A DNA stretch of 64,000 bases from Candidatus Sulfotelmatobacter sp. (GTDB lineage Bacteria; Acidobacteriota; Terriglobia; Terriglobales; Acidobacteriaceae): assembly GCA_017883385.1 (NCBI GenBank), contig JADGNQ010000014.1:1-64000 (forward strand), written 5' to 3'. The notes under the pieces were generated by a model. The model searched no databases. It was not told the DNA's origin and worked only from the letters and a program-made list of their open reading frames with translations. How positions within the stretch are numbered: position 1 is the stretch's first letter; the number at the start of each line of letters is the position of its first letter. The translations under genes and the position numbers were made by a program. Positions 36,452-45,782 of this stretch are shown here, piece after piece.

Positions 36452-37383
36452 GCGGGCTTCTCCGCGGTCTGCTTGCGTTCCGCATCTCTCTCCTGAGCTT
36501 TCGCCTGCTGCCAGAGGGATTCGAGTTCGTCCATGGGAGCCTGATCGGCGGAGCGGCCGGTCTCGTGGAGGCGATCTTCCATCCACTGAAAGCGGCGCTT
36601 GAACTTGCGGTTGGTTTTGCGGAGAGCGGATTCGGGATCGAGCGACAGGTAGCGCGCGATGTTGACCAGCACGAAGAACAGGTCGCCGACTTCGTCCTCG
36701 AGACGGGACTGCAGGTCCTCGGGGACGGCGGTTCGTCCCGATCCAGCCATGCCGCGGCCCTGGGGGCGCGGCCCGGGTGCGGGAAACTCCTTCAATTGCT
36801 CGCGTAGCTCTCCGGTTTCTTCGTGCAGTTTGTCGAACAGGCCCTCGACGTTGGGCCAGTCAAAGCCGGCCTGTGCAGCGCGAGAACTCAGCTTGTAGGC
36901 TTCGAGCAGCGAGGGCATGGCAGAAGAAACGCCCGCGAGGATGGAGCGTTTTTCGACATTTGCGGGAGCGGTATCTCCTTCCCCTCCCTCGGCTTGCCGC
37001 TTCTTTCTCTCTTCCATTTTGATGGCTTCCCAGTTGCGCTTGACCTCGGCAGAAGTGTCGGCCTTTACATCGCCGAACACATGCGGGTGCCGGTTGATCA
37101 GTTTGGTCGAGAGGCGGTCGAGAACGTCATCAATCGAAAACGAGGACTGCTCCTTCGCCATTTCCGCATAGAAGAGCACCTGCAACAGCAGGTCGCCGAG
37201 TTCGCCCGCGAGTTCGGGCCAGTCGCGATTGTCGATGGCCTCGAGGACTTCGTAGGTTTCTTCCAGCGTGTAGGGCTTGATGGAATCGAAAGTCTGTTCG
37301 CGGTCCCAGGGACAGCCACCGGGCGCACGCAGGCGCTCCATAATGCTGACCGCGCGTTCGAAGCGTTCTCCCGTGGTGGACAT
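36448..37383 (-). CDS. mazG: Nucleoside triphosphate pyrophosphohydrolase MazG
   Basis: 311 residues from the ATG at 37383, versus 263 in E. coli. Two MazG domains: the N-terminal has GGCPWDREQTFDSIKPYTLE+E and EELxxELGD-type metal ligands (PELAGELGDLLLQVLFYAEM); the C-terminal has EETGELREQLKE and LEDEVGDLFFVLVNIARYL. It hydrolyses (d)NTPs to NMP and pyrophosphate. A Gly/Pro/Arg-rich insert of about 20 residues (GPRPQGRGMAGSGRTAVPED) separates the two ligand helices of the second domain, coded by a palindromic GC-rich stretch. Upstream partner of the acetyltransferase gene. Confidence 0.93.
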   Translation of the reverse strand: MSTTGERFERAVSIMERLRAPGGCPWDREQTFDSIKPYTLEETYEVLEAIDNRDWPELAGELGDLLLQVLFYAEMAKEQSSFSIDDVLDRLSTKLINRHPHVFGDVKADTSAEVKRNWEAIKMEERKKRQAEGGEGDTAPANVEKRSILAGVSSAMPSLLEAYKLSSRAAQAGFDWPNVEGLFDKLHEETGELREQLKEFPAPGPRPQGRGMAGSGRTAVPEDLQSRLEDEVGDLFFVLVNIARYLSLDPESALRKTNRKFKRRFQWMEDRLHETGRSADQAPMDELESLWQQAKAQERDAERKQTAEKPA

Positions 37384-37723
37384 TCGGCAACCAATGTAAA
37401 TGACGGTGGATAGAACATTCAATCGGCCGCGTCACCCTGAGCTTGAGATATGATCGGCGAGACCGCAGCATCGTCTCGGGCATATCATCAGAGGCGGAGC
37501 CGCGAGCGTAGGACCCTGTTCGTGGATTGGTTACTTTGGGAATCATCCACTCTGTGCGCTGGTTGGAATCCGGCCACTGTCCAAATGGGCCTACGGTCAC
37601 CTTCATCTTTGTACCTGCCGAGTTCAGAATGAACCCAGGCAAAGGTGTCAGAAGGGCTTCGGGCGAGTCTGCGGACGAGCACACACACCCGAAACCACAT
37701 ACTCGAATATCTAGCTTAAATAC
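37384..37723. other. 340-bp divergent intergenic region (mazG / glpD)
   Basis: Spacer between divergent genes. One imperfect dyad, ATGATCGGCGAGAC...GTCTCGGGCATATCAT (about 37450-37492), could be a hairpin or operator. No recognisable RNA, repeat family or convincing promoter pair. Confidence 0.4.
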
Positions 37724-39364
37724 ATGGCTTTAGCGATAAAACCTCGAGCATCGTTGGAAGGGCAGCACTTCCACGTGGTGGTGATTGGCGGCGGAATTAA
37801 CGGCGTCGCCGTAGCGCGCGAGTGTGCGCGCGGGGGAAAGCGCACACTGTTGGTGGAGCAGAACGATTTTGCCTCGGGCGTCACCAGTCGCTCCACCCGG
37901 ATCATTCACGGCGGCCTGCGCTATCTGGAACACGGCGAGCTGGATCTGGTGCGTGAGTCGGTGCGGGAGCGGGAGCGACTTTTGCGGGAGCGATCGCATC
38001 TGGTGCATCCCGTACATTTTCTTTTTCTGCTGAATGAGAGCAGCCAGCGCAGCGCCATGAAAGTGCGCGCCGGGCTTTGGCTCTACCAGCGCATCGCGGG
38101 CAAGAAATCCAGCGACCTGAGCGAGATGGAACTGAAGCGCGTGGAGCGTGCGCTGGACGCGGGCCATCAATGGTCGATTCTCAACTACGAGGACGCGCAA
38201 TGCGAGTTTCCCGAGCGCCTGGTGGCCGAGTGGGTAATGGAGGCAGCCGAGGCGGGAGCGGTGGTGCGCAATCATTGCGAAGTGCTGGCCGTGGACGTAG
38301 CGCATGGCCGGGCTCGGGGCGTGCTGCTGCGCGATCGGATCACGGGAAAAGATGAGCGCGTCGACGCGGGATGGATTCTGAACTGTACCGGACCGTGGGC
38401 CGATCGTATTTGCCAGCGTTCTTCGGTGCGCACCAGCAAGCCGATGCTCGGTGGTATTCGCGGATCGCACATCGTGCTGCCGCGGTTCTCGGGTGCTCCG
38501 AGTAACGGACTATACACCGAGGCGGCGGATGGGCGTCCGGTCTTTGTTCTGCCCTGGAATGAGCAGGTGTTGGTGGGCACAACCGAGGTTCCTGACACGG
38601 GCGACCCTGGACGGACTGCTCCTTCCCAGGAAGAAATTGAGTACTTGCTCCGCACGGTGACGCAATTATTTCCGAAGGCAAAACTGTCCGTACATGACAT
38701 CAAGTATGCATTTGCTGGGGTGCGTCCGCTGCCGAACTCTCCGGGGAATAAGCCGTCGGCGGTAACACGACGCCATCTTCTTCACGACCACACGGACGAT
38801 GGTGCCACGCGGTTGATTTCCGTCATTGGCGGCAAGCTGACCACAGCGGCTTCGCTGGGGCGGGAGTGTGCACGCAAGATTGGCATCGCGGTCGCGGAAC
38901 CGACAACGGTCGCGATGGGGCCAGGAAGCTCGCTCGATCCCATGCTGGATCAGGAAGTCATCGAGATTGCCCGAGCCGGGTCGGTGAGCGAAGAAACCGC
39001 CCGCGGCATGATGGAGTGGCACGGCGAACGCGCTATGGACATCGCCCGTATGGCGCTGGTGAGCGCCGAACTGCGGGCACCCGTCTGTCCGCATACGTCA
39101 CACATTGTGGCCGAAGTGGTGGAAGCCTACCGCAGAGAGTTTGCCGTGAGCCTGGGCGACGTATTGCTACGCCGGGTCCCGGTGGCGCTGGGCGCATGCT
39201 GGTCAGAATCCTGCAGCCGGGAGGCGGCGCTGCGCATTGGCGCCGTGCTGGGCTGGGATGACCAGGCCCTGGGCGCGAATCTGGAATCGTTTGAGACGGA
39301 GCGCACTGCGTTCCTGCATCGTCCGTCGCGCGGGGCATCCGCGCTGGAAGCGGCAGCCGATTAA
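37724..39364 (+). CDS. glpD: FAD-dependent glycerol-3-phosphate dehydrogenase
   Basis: 546 residues, normal for GlpD. FAD-binding VVVIGGGINGVAVARE at 18-33 then LLVEQNDFASGVTSRSTRII and HGGLRYLE, the two GlpD signatures. GWILNCTGPWADRI and FAGVRPLP are also family-typical, and a C-terminal helical domain is present. It oxidises sn-glycerol 3-phosphate to DHAP and passes electrons to quinone at the inner membrane. No glpK or glpF neighbour, but a GlpQ-like phosphodiesterase gene lies 5 kb downstream (44151-44819), which would supply glycerol-3-phosphate. Confidence 0.93.
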   Translation: MALAIKPRASLEGQHFHVVVIGGGINGVAVARECARGGKRTLLVEQNDFASGVTSRSTRIIHGGLRYLEHGELDLVRESVRERERLLRERSHLVHPVHFLFLLNESSQRSAMKVRAGLWLYQRIAGKKSSDLSEMELKRVERALDAGHQWSILNYEDAQCEFPERLVAEWVMEAAEAGAVVRNHCEVLAVDVAHGRARGVLLRDRITGKDERVDAGWILNCTGPWADRICQRSSVRTSKPMLGGIRGSHIVLPRFSGAPSNGLYTEAADGRPVFVLPWNEQVLVGTTEVPDTGDPGRTAPSQEEIEYLLRTVTQLFPKAKLSVHDIKYAFAGVRPLPNSPGNKPSAVTRRHLLHDHTDDGATRLISVIGGKLTTAASLGRECARKIGIAVAEPTTVAMGPGSSLDPMLDQEVIEIARAGSVSEETARGMMEWHGERAMDIARMALVSAELRAPVCPHTSHIVAEVVEAYRREFAVSLGDVLLRRVPVALGACWSESCSREAALRIGAVLGWDDQALGANLESFETERTAFLHRPSRGASALEAAAD

Positions 39365-39501
39365 TTTGTAATCCATTCCCCCTAACAACCACTGGTTACC
39401 AGAGATTGGCCACGACCTGTCGTCATCTGGGAATGGGGCGCGAACGAAATTACACTGGCGCGGGTGTATTGGGATTCTCGTTGTAACAGGGGCGTTGTTC
39501 G

Positions 39502-41001
39502 ATGTTTCCCATTCGACATGAGAATATGACGACCCGGCGCTGGCCCGTGGTCACGCTCGCATTGATCGCCATCAATGTGGTGGTCTTCCTGTTTACGATG
39601 TCGGCGATGGACGACGAGGCGCCGCAACTGGGCGAGGTGAAGGCTCACATCCTGATTCTGGCGGCACTGCATCCCGAGTTGAAGATGCAGACGGAGTCGC
39701 AACATCTGGTCGACGGATTCAAGCAGAGCCGTCCCGAACAATGGAAGCAGGCGCAGAATCCCTACCGCGACATCATGGACGCCTACGACGCCAAGATCAA
39801 AATGACCGAGGATGCGTCGAAGCTTCAAGGTGAGATGGACTCGCTCAATGCCCAGCTTGTGAAGCTGTCGAAGTCGTCCATCATCGAGCAGTATGCCTTC
39901 GTGCCCGCGAATCCCACGGCTATCAGCTATTTGACCGCCAACTTTCTGCACGGCGGGTGGATGCACATCATCGGGAACATGTGGTTCCTGTGGCTGGCAG
40001 GATTTGTGCTGGAAGACGTGTGGGGACGCTGGTTGTACTCGGTGTTCTATCTGATTGCGGGAGCGGCCGCGCTGCAGTTCTATGCCTGGTCGAATCCGGG
40101 GAGCATCACGCCGACGATCGGTGCGTCGGGCGCTGTGGCGGCGCTGATGGGAGCGTTCCTTGTGCGCTTCCCGAAGATGAAGATTGAGATGGCATGGCTG
40201 TTCGTGTTCAAGGTGTATCGCTTCAAGGCGGCGGCGTACTGGCTGTTGCCCATGTGGCTCCTGATGGAGATCTTCTACGGGTCGTTGTTGGGTTCGTCGA
40301 GCGGCGTGGCGCACTGGGCGCACGTCGGAGGCTTTCTGTTTGGCGCGCTGGCGGCGTTGGCGATCCAGCGTTCCGGAATCGAGCAGAAGACGAACAAAGC
40401 AATCGAAGAGAAAGTTAGCTGGAGCACCGATGCCGAGATCGAGAAGGCCAACGACATGATGGAACACGGCCAACTCACGCAAGGCGTTGCGCTGCTGACC
40501 AACTACGTGGCGGTCAAGCCGAATTCGCTGGACGCGTGGAACCTGCTACGGCAGATCTACTTCCGGCAGTCGAACACCAAGGCCTACCTGGAGACGACCA
40601 TCAAGACGTGCGGGCTGCGTCTGAAGGCGCACGAGGTCGAAGCGGCGTTCCAGGACTATGCAGAATTTGTGGATTCCGGCGGCGGCAAGATGCCGGCGGC
40701 AACCTGGCTCGAGCTCTGCAAGGGCGCGGAAGAGAAGCTGGATTTCGAACGCGCGTTGACTGAATATCGGCAACTCGCCCAAGCCTATCCGGCGGAGCGG
40801 CAAGCGTTGACGGCGCAACTCAGCGCGGCGCGACTCTGCCTGAAACGCCTGGGCCGTCCCCAGGATGCGCTGGCCCTGTACCAGGCAGCAGCGACGTCCC
40901 CAATTCCGCATCTCGACTGGGAACAGCATATCCAGTCTGGCATCAATGAGGCGAAGGCGGCGATGTCCTCCGGGAACGCGGCCGCGGCCGGGGCGCAATA
41001 G
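39502..41001 (+). CDS. Rhomboid intramembrane protease with long loop 1 and TPR-like tail
   Basis: 499 residues. Rhomboid core: HGGWMHIIGNMWFLW (loop/helix 2, His and Asn of the oxyanion site), GASGAVAALMG with the nucleophile Ser near 209, and HWAHVGGFLFG with the catalytic His near 271-274. Between helix 1 (about 15-32) and the HGGW motif lies an extra soluble segment of about 100 residues with helical, charged sequence. After the last helix (about 290) comes a 200-residue soluble tail of TPR-like helix pairs. Cleaves membrane proteins in the bilayer; substrate unknown. Confidence 0.9.
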   Translation: MFPIRHENMTTRRWPVVTLALIAINVVVFLFTMSAMDDEAPQLGEVKAHILILAALHPELKMQTESQHLVDGFKQSRPEQWKQAQNPYRDIMDAYDAKIKMTEDASKLQGEMDSLNAQLVKLSKSSIIEQYAFVPANPTAISYLTANFLHGGWMHIIGNMWFLWLAGFVLEDVWGRWLYSVFYLIAGAAALQFYAWSNPGSITPTIGASGAVAALMGAFLVRFPKMKIEMAWLFVFKVYRFKAAAYWLLPMWLLMEIFYGSLLGSSSGVAHWAHVGGFLFGALAALAIQRSGIEQKTNKAIEEKVSWSTDAEIEKANDMMEHGQLTQGVALLTNYVAVKPNSLDAWNLLRQIYFRQSNTKAYLETTIKTCGLRLKAHEVEAAFQDYAEFVDSGGGKMPAATWLELCKGAEEKLDFERALTEYRQLAQAYPAERQALTAQLSAARLCLKRLGRPQDALALYQAAATSPIPHLDWEQHIQSGINEAKAAMSSGNAAAAGAQ

Positions 41002-41148
41002 AAGAACGACGCTGAGCCCACCTCAGTAAGCATCCTCCAGGATAGTTGGAGAGTAGTCTCGAAATTCTCGCCCGAAGCCCTGCCGAGACACCACCAACTC
41101 TAAGGCTTTCATTGACTTACCTGCCTCGCCTACGTAAGATTCGCGCCA

Positions 41149-44148
41149 GTGATCGGCCAAACCATCTCGCACTACCGCATCGTTGAGAAGCTGGGCGGAG
41201 GCGGTATGGGTGTGGTGTACAAGGCTGAGGACATTACTCTTCGCCGATTCGTCGCGCTGAAGTTCCTGCCCGATGCAGTCGCCAAGGATCCCCAAGCGCT
41301 GGCCCGCTTCCAGCGCGAGGCTCAGGCCAGCTCTGCGCTGAATCATCCCAACATCTGCACCATCCATGAGATCGGCCAGCAAAACGGGCAGCCCTTCATC
41401 GTCATGGAGTTTCTGGACGGGCTGACGCTGAAGAACCGCATCGGCGGCCGGCCGATGGAAACCGAGTTGATCCTGTCGCTAGGAATTGAGATCGCAGACG
41501 CGCTCGATGCCGCCCACGCGGAAGGGATCGTTCATCGCGACATCAAGCCCGCCAATATCTTCGTTACCAAACGCGGACACGCCAAGATTCTCGACTTCGG
41601 GATCGCGAAGATGTCGCCCGGAAGCGGAGTGAGCGGCACAGCCGGAACCACGGCCCAGGAAACCGCGATGAGTGAGGATTACCTGACCAGCCCCGGTTCC
41701 ACGCTCGGCACTGTGGCTTACATGTCGCCGGAACAGGTGCGTGCGAAAGAACTGGATGGGCGAAGTGATCTGTTCTCCTTCGGGGCGGTGCTCTACGAGA
41801 TGGCGACGGGCACGCTTCCGTTTCGGGGTGAGAGTACCGGGGTGATCTTCGACGGGATCATGAACCGTGCTGCGTTGCCTGCTTTGCGACTGAACCCTGA
41901 CATCCCGCCCGATCTGGAACGGATCATCAGTCGAGCCATGGAGAAGGACCGGGAGCTCCGTTATCAGCACGCGTCTGACATGGGGTCCGAGCTGAAGCGT
42001 CTAAAACGTGATTCAGACACGGGGCGAGTAGCAGCTGCGAGTTCGGGCACCGTGGCCGCGGCGCAGGAAGTAATGCCTTCATCCGTGTCCGTTGCGGCTC
42101 CTGCTTCGGGTTCCGTGCCCGCTTTTGCCGTGTCGTCTTCATCGCCTGCGGGAAACGCGACCGGGGTTCCTGCGGCGCGCGGGAAACTGTGGAAGATTCT
42201 TGTTCCGGCCGCTGTGACCGTTGCCGTGGTTGCAATCGCGGGAGCGCTCTACTTCCGCTCCCGCCTGACCACGAACCGCCTCACCGAAAAAGACACGATC
42301 GTCATCACTGACTTTTCCAACAGCACCGGCGATGCAATCTTCGACGACACGCTGAAGACGGCGCTCAACCTTTCCCTGCGACAATCGCCGTTTTTGAACG
42401 TACTCTCCGACAGCGAAGTTGCGAAGACCTTGCAACAGATGACCCTTCCAGCGAACACGAAACTCACTCCGGCGGTGGCCCGCGAGCTTTGTCAGCGGGC
42501 CAGCAGTAAGGCCTACATTGCCGGATCGGTTGGCAGTCTGGGCAGCGAGTATGTGCTGGGGTTGAAGGCGGTGAACTGCCAGAACGGAGACACGCTGGCG
42601 CAGGAGCAGATGACAGCGGAGTCCAAGGAGAAAGTGCTGGACGCACTGGGCACGGCGGCGTCCCGGCTGCGCGGCGAACTAGGCGAATCGCTGGCTACGG
42701 TGCAGAAGTTCGATGTGCCGCTCGAAGAAGCCACGACGGCTTCCCTCGAAGCGTTGAAGGCGTTCAGCCTTGGCGAAAAGGCCTCGAACGAGAAAGGTAC
42801 CGCCGCAGCCCTGCCTTACCATCAACGAGCCATCGAGCTTGATCCGAATTTTGCCCTGGGCTACAGAATCGTGGGCGGCGACTATAACGCTCTCAGCCAG
42901 CTGGGACGGGCCATTCAGTACTACACCAGGGCGTTCGAACTGCGGGAACATGCCAGCGAACGCGAAAAGTTGTCAATCACCGCCGCCTACTATCGCAATG
43001 TAACTGGAGAATTGGATAAAGCAGCCAAGACCTATCAGGAACAGATCGAAAGCTACCCGCGGGAACCCGCAGGCTACAATAATCTGGGACTCATATCCGC
43101 CCAACAGGGAAACTATGAGACGGGTGCGGAGATGACCCGGCAGGCGGTGCGACTGGGGCCGGATGTGCCGGTTTTCTTGGAGAATCTCACCACCTATACC
43201 AGCGCTTTGCAGCACTTCGACGAAACTCGGCAGATTGTTCGCGACGCGCAGGCCCGAAAAATGGATCCCCCGGAATTCCACGCAACGCTCTACACACTCG
43301 CCTTTCTCCGAGCAGACTCGGCGGCGATGGCGAAAGAACAACAGTGGCTTGGGGCCAAGCCCGATTATGAGAACTGGGGGCTCTCGCTCGCGTCCGATAC
43401 TGAGGCCTACGCAGGTCATGTGAGCCAGGCACGGAAGTTAAACCAGCAGGCAGTGGACTCCGCCGTGCGTGCCGATGACAAAGAAGGCGGTGCCGTCGAT
43501 CTGGCGAACTTCGCGCTGCAACAGGCTGTCTACGGCAATGCCGCGGAAGCCCGGCAGTCAGCGGCAGAGGCTTTGAAACTCGCGGCAACAAGTCCGGGAG
43601 TCGTGGTCGGCACGGCGCTTGCTTATGCCGCGACCGGTGATACGGCGCGTTCCGAATCGCTAGCTCAGGACCTAATGAAACGCTACCCTCTCGGTACCCA
43701 CATGCAATCCCTCTGGCTGCCGGCGATCCGGGCGCAATGGGCGCTCAACAAGAAGAATCCGTCGGGCGCGCTCAACGCTCTGCAGTCTGCTTCAGCCCTC
43801 GAGTTAGGGTTGATTCCGTTCTCCAACAACACGTCGTGCCTCTATCCGGTGTATGTGCGCGGAGAAGCATATTTGGCGGCCGGGCAAGGCAGCGCCGCCG
43901 CCGCCGAATTTCAGAAAATACTCGACCACAGCGGAATCGTCGGGAACTGCTGGACCGGAGCGTTGGCACGTCTGGGTGCAGCTCGCGCCAACGCTTTGCA
44001 ATCAAGAACAGCGCAGGGCGCAGACGCAGATGCGGCCCGCGTCCGCGCTCTCGCTGCCTACAAAGATTTCCTTACCCTCTGGAAAGACGCCGACCCCGAC
44101 GTCCCCATCCTCAGAGCGGCCAAGGTGGAGTACACGCGGCTGCAATAG
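41149..44148 (+). CDS. Membrane Ser/Thr protein kinase with periplasmic TPR domain
   Basis: 999 residues from a GTG (ATCGGC...; [16 protein letters not shown]). Kinase domain 1-280: glycine loop [11 protein letters not shown], Lys in ALKF near 39, catalytic [10 protein letters not shown] near 129, DFG near 150, activation loop, APE-like MSPEQV. A Ser/Ala/Pro-rich linker and one transmembrane helix (about 347-368, [20 protein letters not shown]) follow. The outer part has a TolB-N-like strand region ([20 protein letters not shown]) and then TPR repeats to the end. This PknB-like architecture, with a TPR sensor, is common in Acidobacteria. Targets unknown. Confidence 0.93.
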   Translation: MIGQTISHYRIVEKLGGGGMGVVYKAEDITLRRFVALKFLPDAVAKDPQALARFQREAQASSALNHPNICTIHEIGQQNGQPFIVMEFLDGLTLKNRIGGRPMETELILSLGIEIADALDAAHAEGIVHRDIKPANIFVTKRGHAKILDFGIAKMSPGSGVSGTAGTTAQETAMSEDYLTSPGSTLGTVAYMSPEQVRAKELDGRSDLFSFGAVLYEMATGTLPFRGESTGVIFDGIMNRAALPALRLNPDIPPDLERIISRAMEKDRELRYQHASDMGSELKRLKRDSDTGRVAAASSGTVAAAQEVMPSSVSVAAPASGSVPAFAVSSSSPAGNATGVPAARGKLWKILVPAAVTVAVVAIAGALYFRSRLTTNRLTEKDTIVITDFSNSTGDAIFDDTLKTALNLSLRQSPFLNVLSDSEVAKTLQQMTLPANTKLTPAVARELCQRASSKAYIAGSVGSLGSEYVLGLKAVNCQNGDTLAQEQMTAESKEKVLDALGTAASRLRGELGESLATVQKFDVPLEEATTASLEALKAFSLGEKASNEKGTAAALPYHQRAIELDPNFALGYRIVGGDYNALSQLGRAIQYYTRAFELREHASEREKLSITAAYYRNVTGELDKAAKTYQEQIESYPREPAGYNNLGLISAQQGNYETGAEMTRQAVRLGPDVPVFLENLTTYTSALQHFDETRQIVRDAQARKMDPPEFHATLYTLAFLRADSAAMAKEQQWLGAKPDYENWGLSLASDTEAYAGHVSQARKLNQQAVDSAVRADDKEGGAVDLANFALQQAVYGNAAEARQSAAEALKLAATSPGVVVGTALAYAATGDTARSESLAQDLMKRYPLGTHMQSLWLPAIRAQWALNKKNPSGALNALQSASALELGLIPFSNNTSCLYPVYVRGEAYLAAGQGSAAAAEFQKILDHSGIVGNCWTGALARLGAARANALQSRTAQGADADAARVRALAAYKDFLTLWKDADPDVPILRAAKVEYTRLQ

Positions 44149-44150
44149 CG

Positions 44151-44819
44151 CTACGCGCCCAGCGTGCGGCAGAGAAGGCTGGTTTCGTCGGAGATGATAC
44201 CGTCGACGCCCCACTCGGCAAACCGTTGCATGTCGGCAGCATCATTGACCGTCCAGACGATGACTTTCTTTCCGGCACCCTTCACCTTGCGAATCAACTC
44301 TGGCTCGGCCAGTTCATGGTGGGCAAGCACATATGCGGCGGGAAGATCGGTCCACATGCGGAGTTGAGTCTTCGTCTCGCAAATCAAGCCGAGCGAAATC
44401 GAGGTGTCCTGGGCATGTAGATCTTTCAGGGCTCCGGGCAGAAACGACGAGACGACGAAGCCGCGGCGCGGCTTATGTCGAAGAAATAGATCGACGATGG
44501 TTCTCTCCAGACCCCGGACTTTGACTTCAATGTCGAGAAACGCGCTGGCCTGGTAGCGCTTCAAAACATCCCGCAAACGCGGCAAGGTAGGCAATTCCCG
44601 CGCCGTCGTTCGCTCAATCTTCATCCTTCCAGAACCTGGATCATGACAGATGACGGCTTCACCGTCGGCCGTGAGCCGCACGTCGAATTCGAAACCATCG
44701 CAACCGTCGGCCAGTGCATGGTCAAACGACGCGACGGTGTTTTCAGGGATCGACTTAAAGGCGCGAGCGCCGCGGTGGCCGAGAAGAAGGGGGCGAGTGG
44801 TCATTGGCGAGGAAGGCAT
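44151..44819 (-). CDS. Glycerophosphodiester phosphodiesterase
   Basis: 222 residues; ATG at 44819 or at 44804 (MTTRPLLLG). Motifs of the GDPD TIM barrel: HRGAR...PENTVASF, DGFEFDVRLTADGEAVICHD, FLDIEVK, and VIVWTVNDAADMQRFAEWGV+DGIISD. Cytoplasmic (no signal). Splits glycerophosphodiesters to glycerol-3-phosphate and an alcohol, feeding GlpD. It lies 11 bp after a small zinc-ribbon-like gene on the same strand. UgpQ is the closest E. coli type by length. Confidence 0.92.
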   Translation of the reverse strand: MPSSPMTTRPLLLGHRGARAFKSIPENTVASFDHALADGCDGFEFDVRLTADGEAVICHDPGSGRMKIERTTARELPTLPRLRDVLKRYQASAFLDIEVKVRGLERTIVDLFLRHKPRRGFVVSSFLPGALKDLHAQDTSISLGLICETKTQLRMWTDLPAAYVLAHHELAEPELIRKVKGAGKKVIVWTVNDAADMQRFAEWGVDGIISDETSLLCRTLGA

Positions 44820-44830
44820 GCGCGGAGGAA

Positions 44831-45139
44831 TCAGTCGAGATCGAAATCGCGAATCGGCTTGCCGGTGTCGGGAGTTTCTTTTGCCTTCTTGACGGCCTCC
44901 TGGAACTTCTTCTCCAGAAGGGAGGAAGCGTTTCTCTGCGCTTCGACCGACTGCTGGAAGATCGATTCGCGGCGGCTGTCCTGTTCTCGCATGGCTTTCG
45001 CCGCGGCTTCCATGTCATTGAAGGTTTTCGGCTTCACCGCCGCCGTGTGGGCGATAACCGCGCGAGCCTCAGTGTCGATCTTGAGCATCGCACTGCAGCA
45101 GGGACAGGTTACTTCGAAATTGGGGGGCTTCTTCGCCAT
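44831..45139 (-). CDS. Small zinc-ribbon-like protein of unknown function
   Basis: 102 residues. The N-terminus has FEVTCPCCSAMLKIDTEAR, a single CxxC-type knuckle of treble-clef/zinc-ribbon look, without a second cysteine pair, so metal binding would need a dimer or is lost. The remainder is a charged helix likely to form a coiled coil (MEAAAKAMREQDSRRESIFQ onward). Immediately precedes and is probably cotranscribed with the GDPD gene. No family name is offered. Confidence 0.7.
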   Translation of the reverse strand: MAKKPPNFEVTCPCCSAMLKIDTEARAVIAHTAAVKPKTFNDMEAAAKAMREQDSRRESIFQQSVEAQRNASSLLEKKFQEAVKKAKETPDTGKPIRDFDLD

Positions 45140-45211
45140 TTGAGCGAATCATACCGCAAAAGGTGGCCCATGACGACGGGTTGGGGGTCCCGGGGCAAGA
45201 ATCGCCACGGT

Positions 45212-45250
45212 GTACGTATGGCTTTGTACGTATAATGTTCCTGCAGGAAC
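45212..45250. promoter_or_regulatory. Direct repeat plus perfect palindrome in intergenic DNA
   Basis: GTACGTAT occurs at 45212-45219 and 45226-45233 (14-bp step), TATAAT at 45231-45236 and the perfect 14-bp palindrome GTTCCTGCAGGAAC at 45237-45250. This could be an operator over a promoter, but which gene it serves is unclear: both flanking genes are on the minus strand. Confidence 0.35.
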
Positions 45251-45278
45251 ACTGTGGAAAACTTTACGCGGCCCTTCG

Positions 45279-45629
45279 TCAGTGCCTGATCTTGATGGGG
45301 AAGATATGGAACAAGTGGAGCATTTCCCATCCCAACAGAAAGATAGACAACATGACCACCATGACGGCCATCAGTTCGCCGAAAGTCAGGCCGCGACGGC
45401 CCGGTTCGAAGCGTCTGGCAGCAAGGCTGAGGATGTTCAAGGTCGCGAAGCCGAAAACGACCGCCCAAAGAATGTTGTAAACATCCTGCCGCGACCCGCG
45501 ATAAAGCAGGGTAACCGCCACACCAAAGAATACGGCAGCATAAGCTCGTGCGACCGGATAGACGGCCAATGCAGCCCGGGTGGTCCGGGTGAAGCCCGAG
45601 ATCAGCGTCATTGCAGCGGGTAGCACCAT
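45279..45629 (-). CDS. Small membrane protein, three helices
   Basis: 116 residues with three hydrophobic segments (AVYPVARAYAAVFFGVAVTL, VYNILWAVVFGFATLNILSL and ELMAVMVVMLSIFLLGWEML) and a His-containing C-terminal tail. The start could be the first or a later in-frame ATG (MTLISGF). No family recognised. It stands alone, upstream of the zinc-ribbon-like gene on the same strand but 140 bp away. Confidence 0.6.
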   Translation of the reverse strand: MVLPAAMTLISGFTRTTRAALAVYPVARAYAAVFFGVAVTLLYRGSRQDVYNILWAVVFGFATLNILSLAARRFEPGRRGLTFGELMAVMVVMLSIFLLGWEMLHLFHIFPIKIRH

Positions 45630-45782
45630 TGGCTGGAACGGGACCCGGAAGCCGACGGCAGAGCTTTGGGCCGAAAACTGGATATTACATCTTTATCCGG
45701 CGTTGGTCACGACTCAGGAAGACGCGGGCAACCTTCTGGTCAAGAGCGGGCCGGATTCCTCCGCCTTAGTTAATATGGATTC

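Noticed and set aside
37450-37632. 60-codon plus-strand frame in the mazG-glpD gap
   Set aside because: No ribosome site or family resemblance; likely chance.
45237-45250. GTTCCTGCAGGAAC as a LexA box
   Set aside because: Does not fit the known GAAC-N4-GTTC or GTTC-N7-GTTC forms, and no SOS gene is adjacent.
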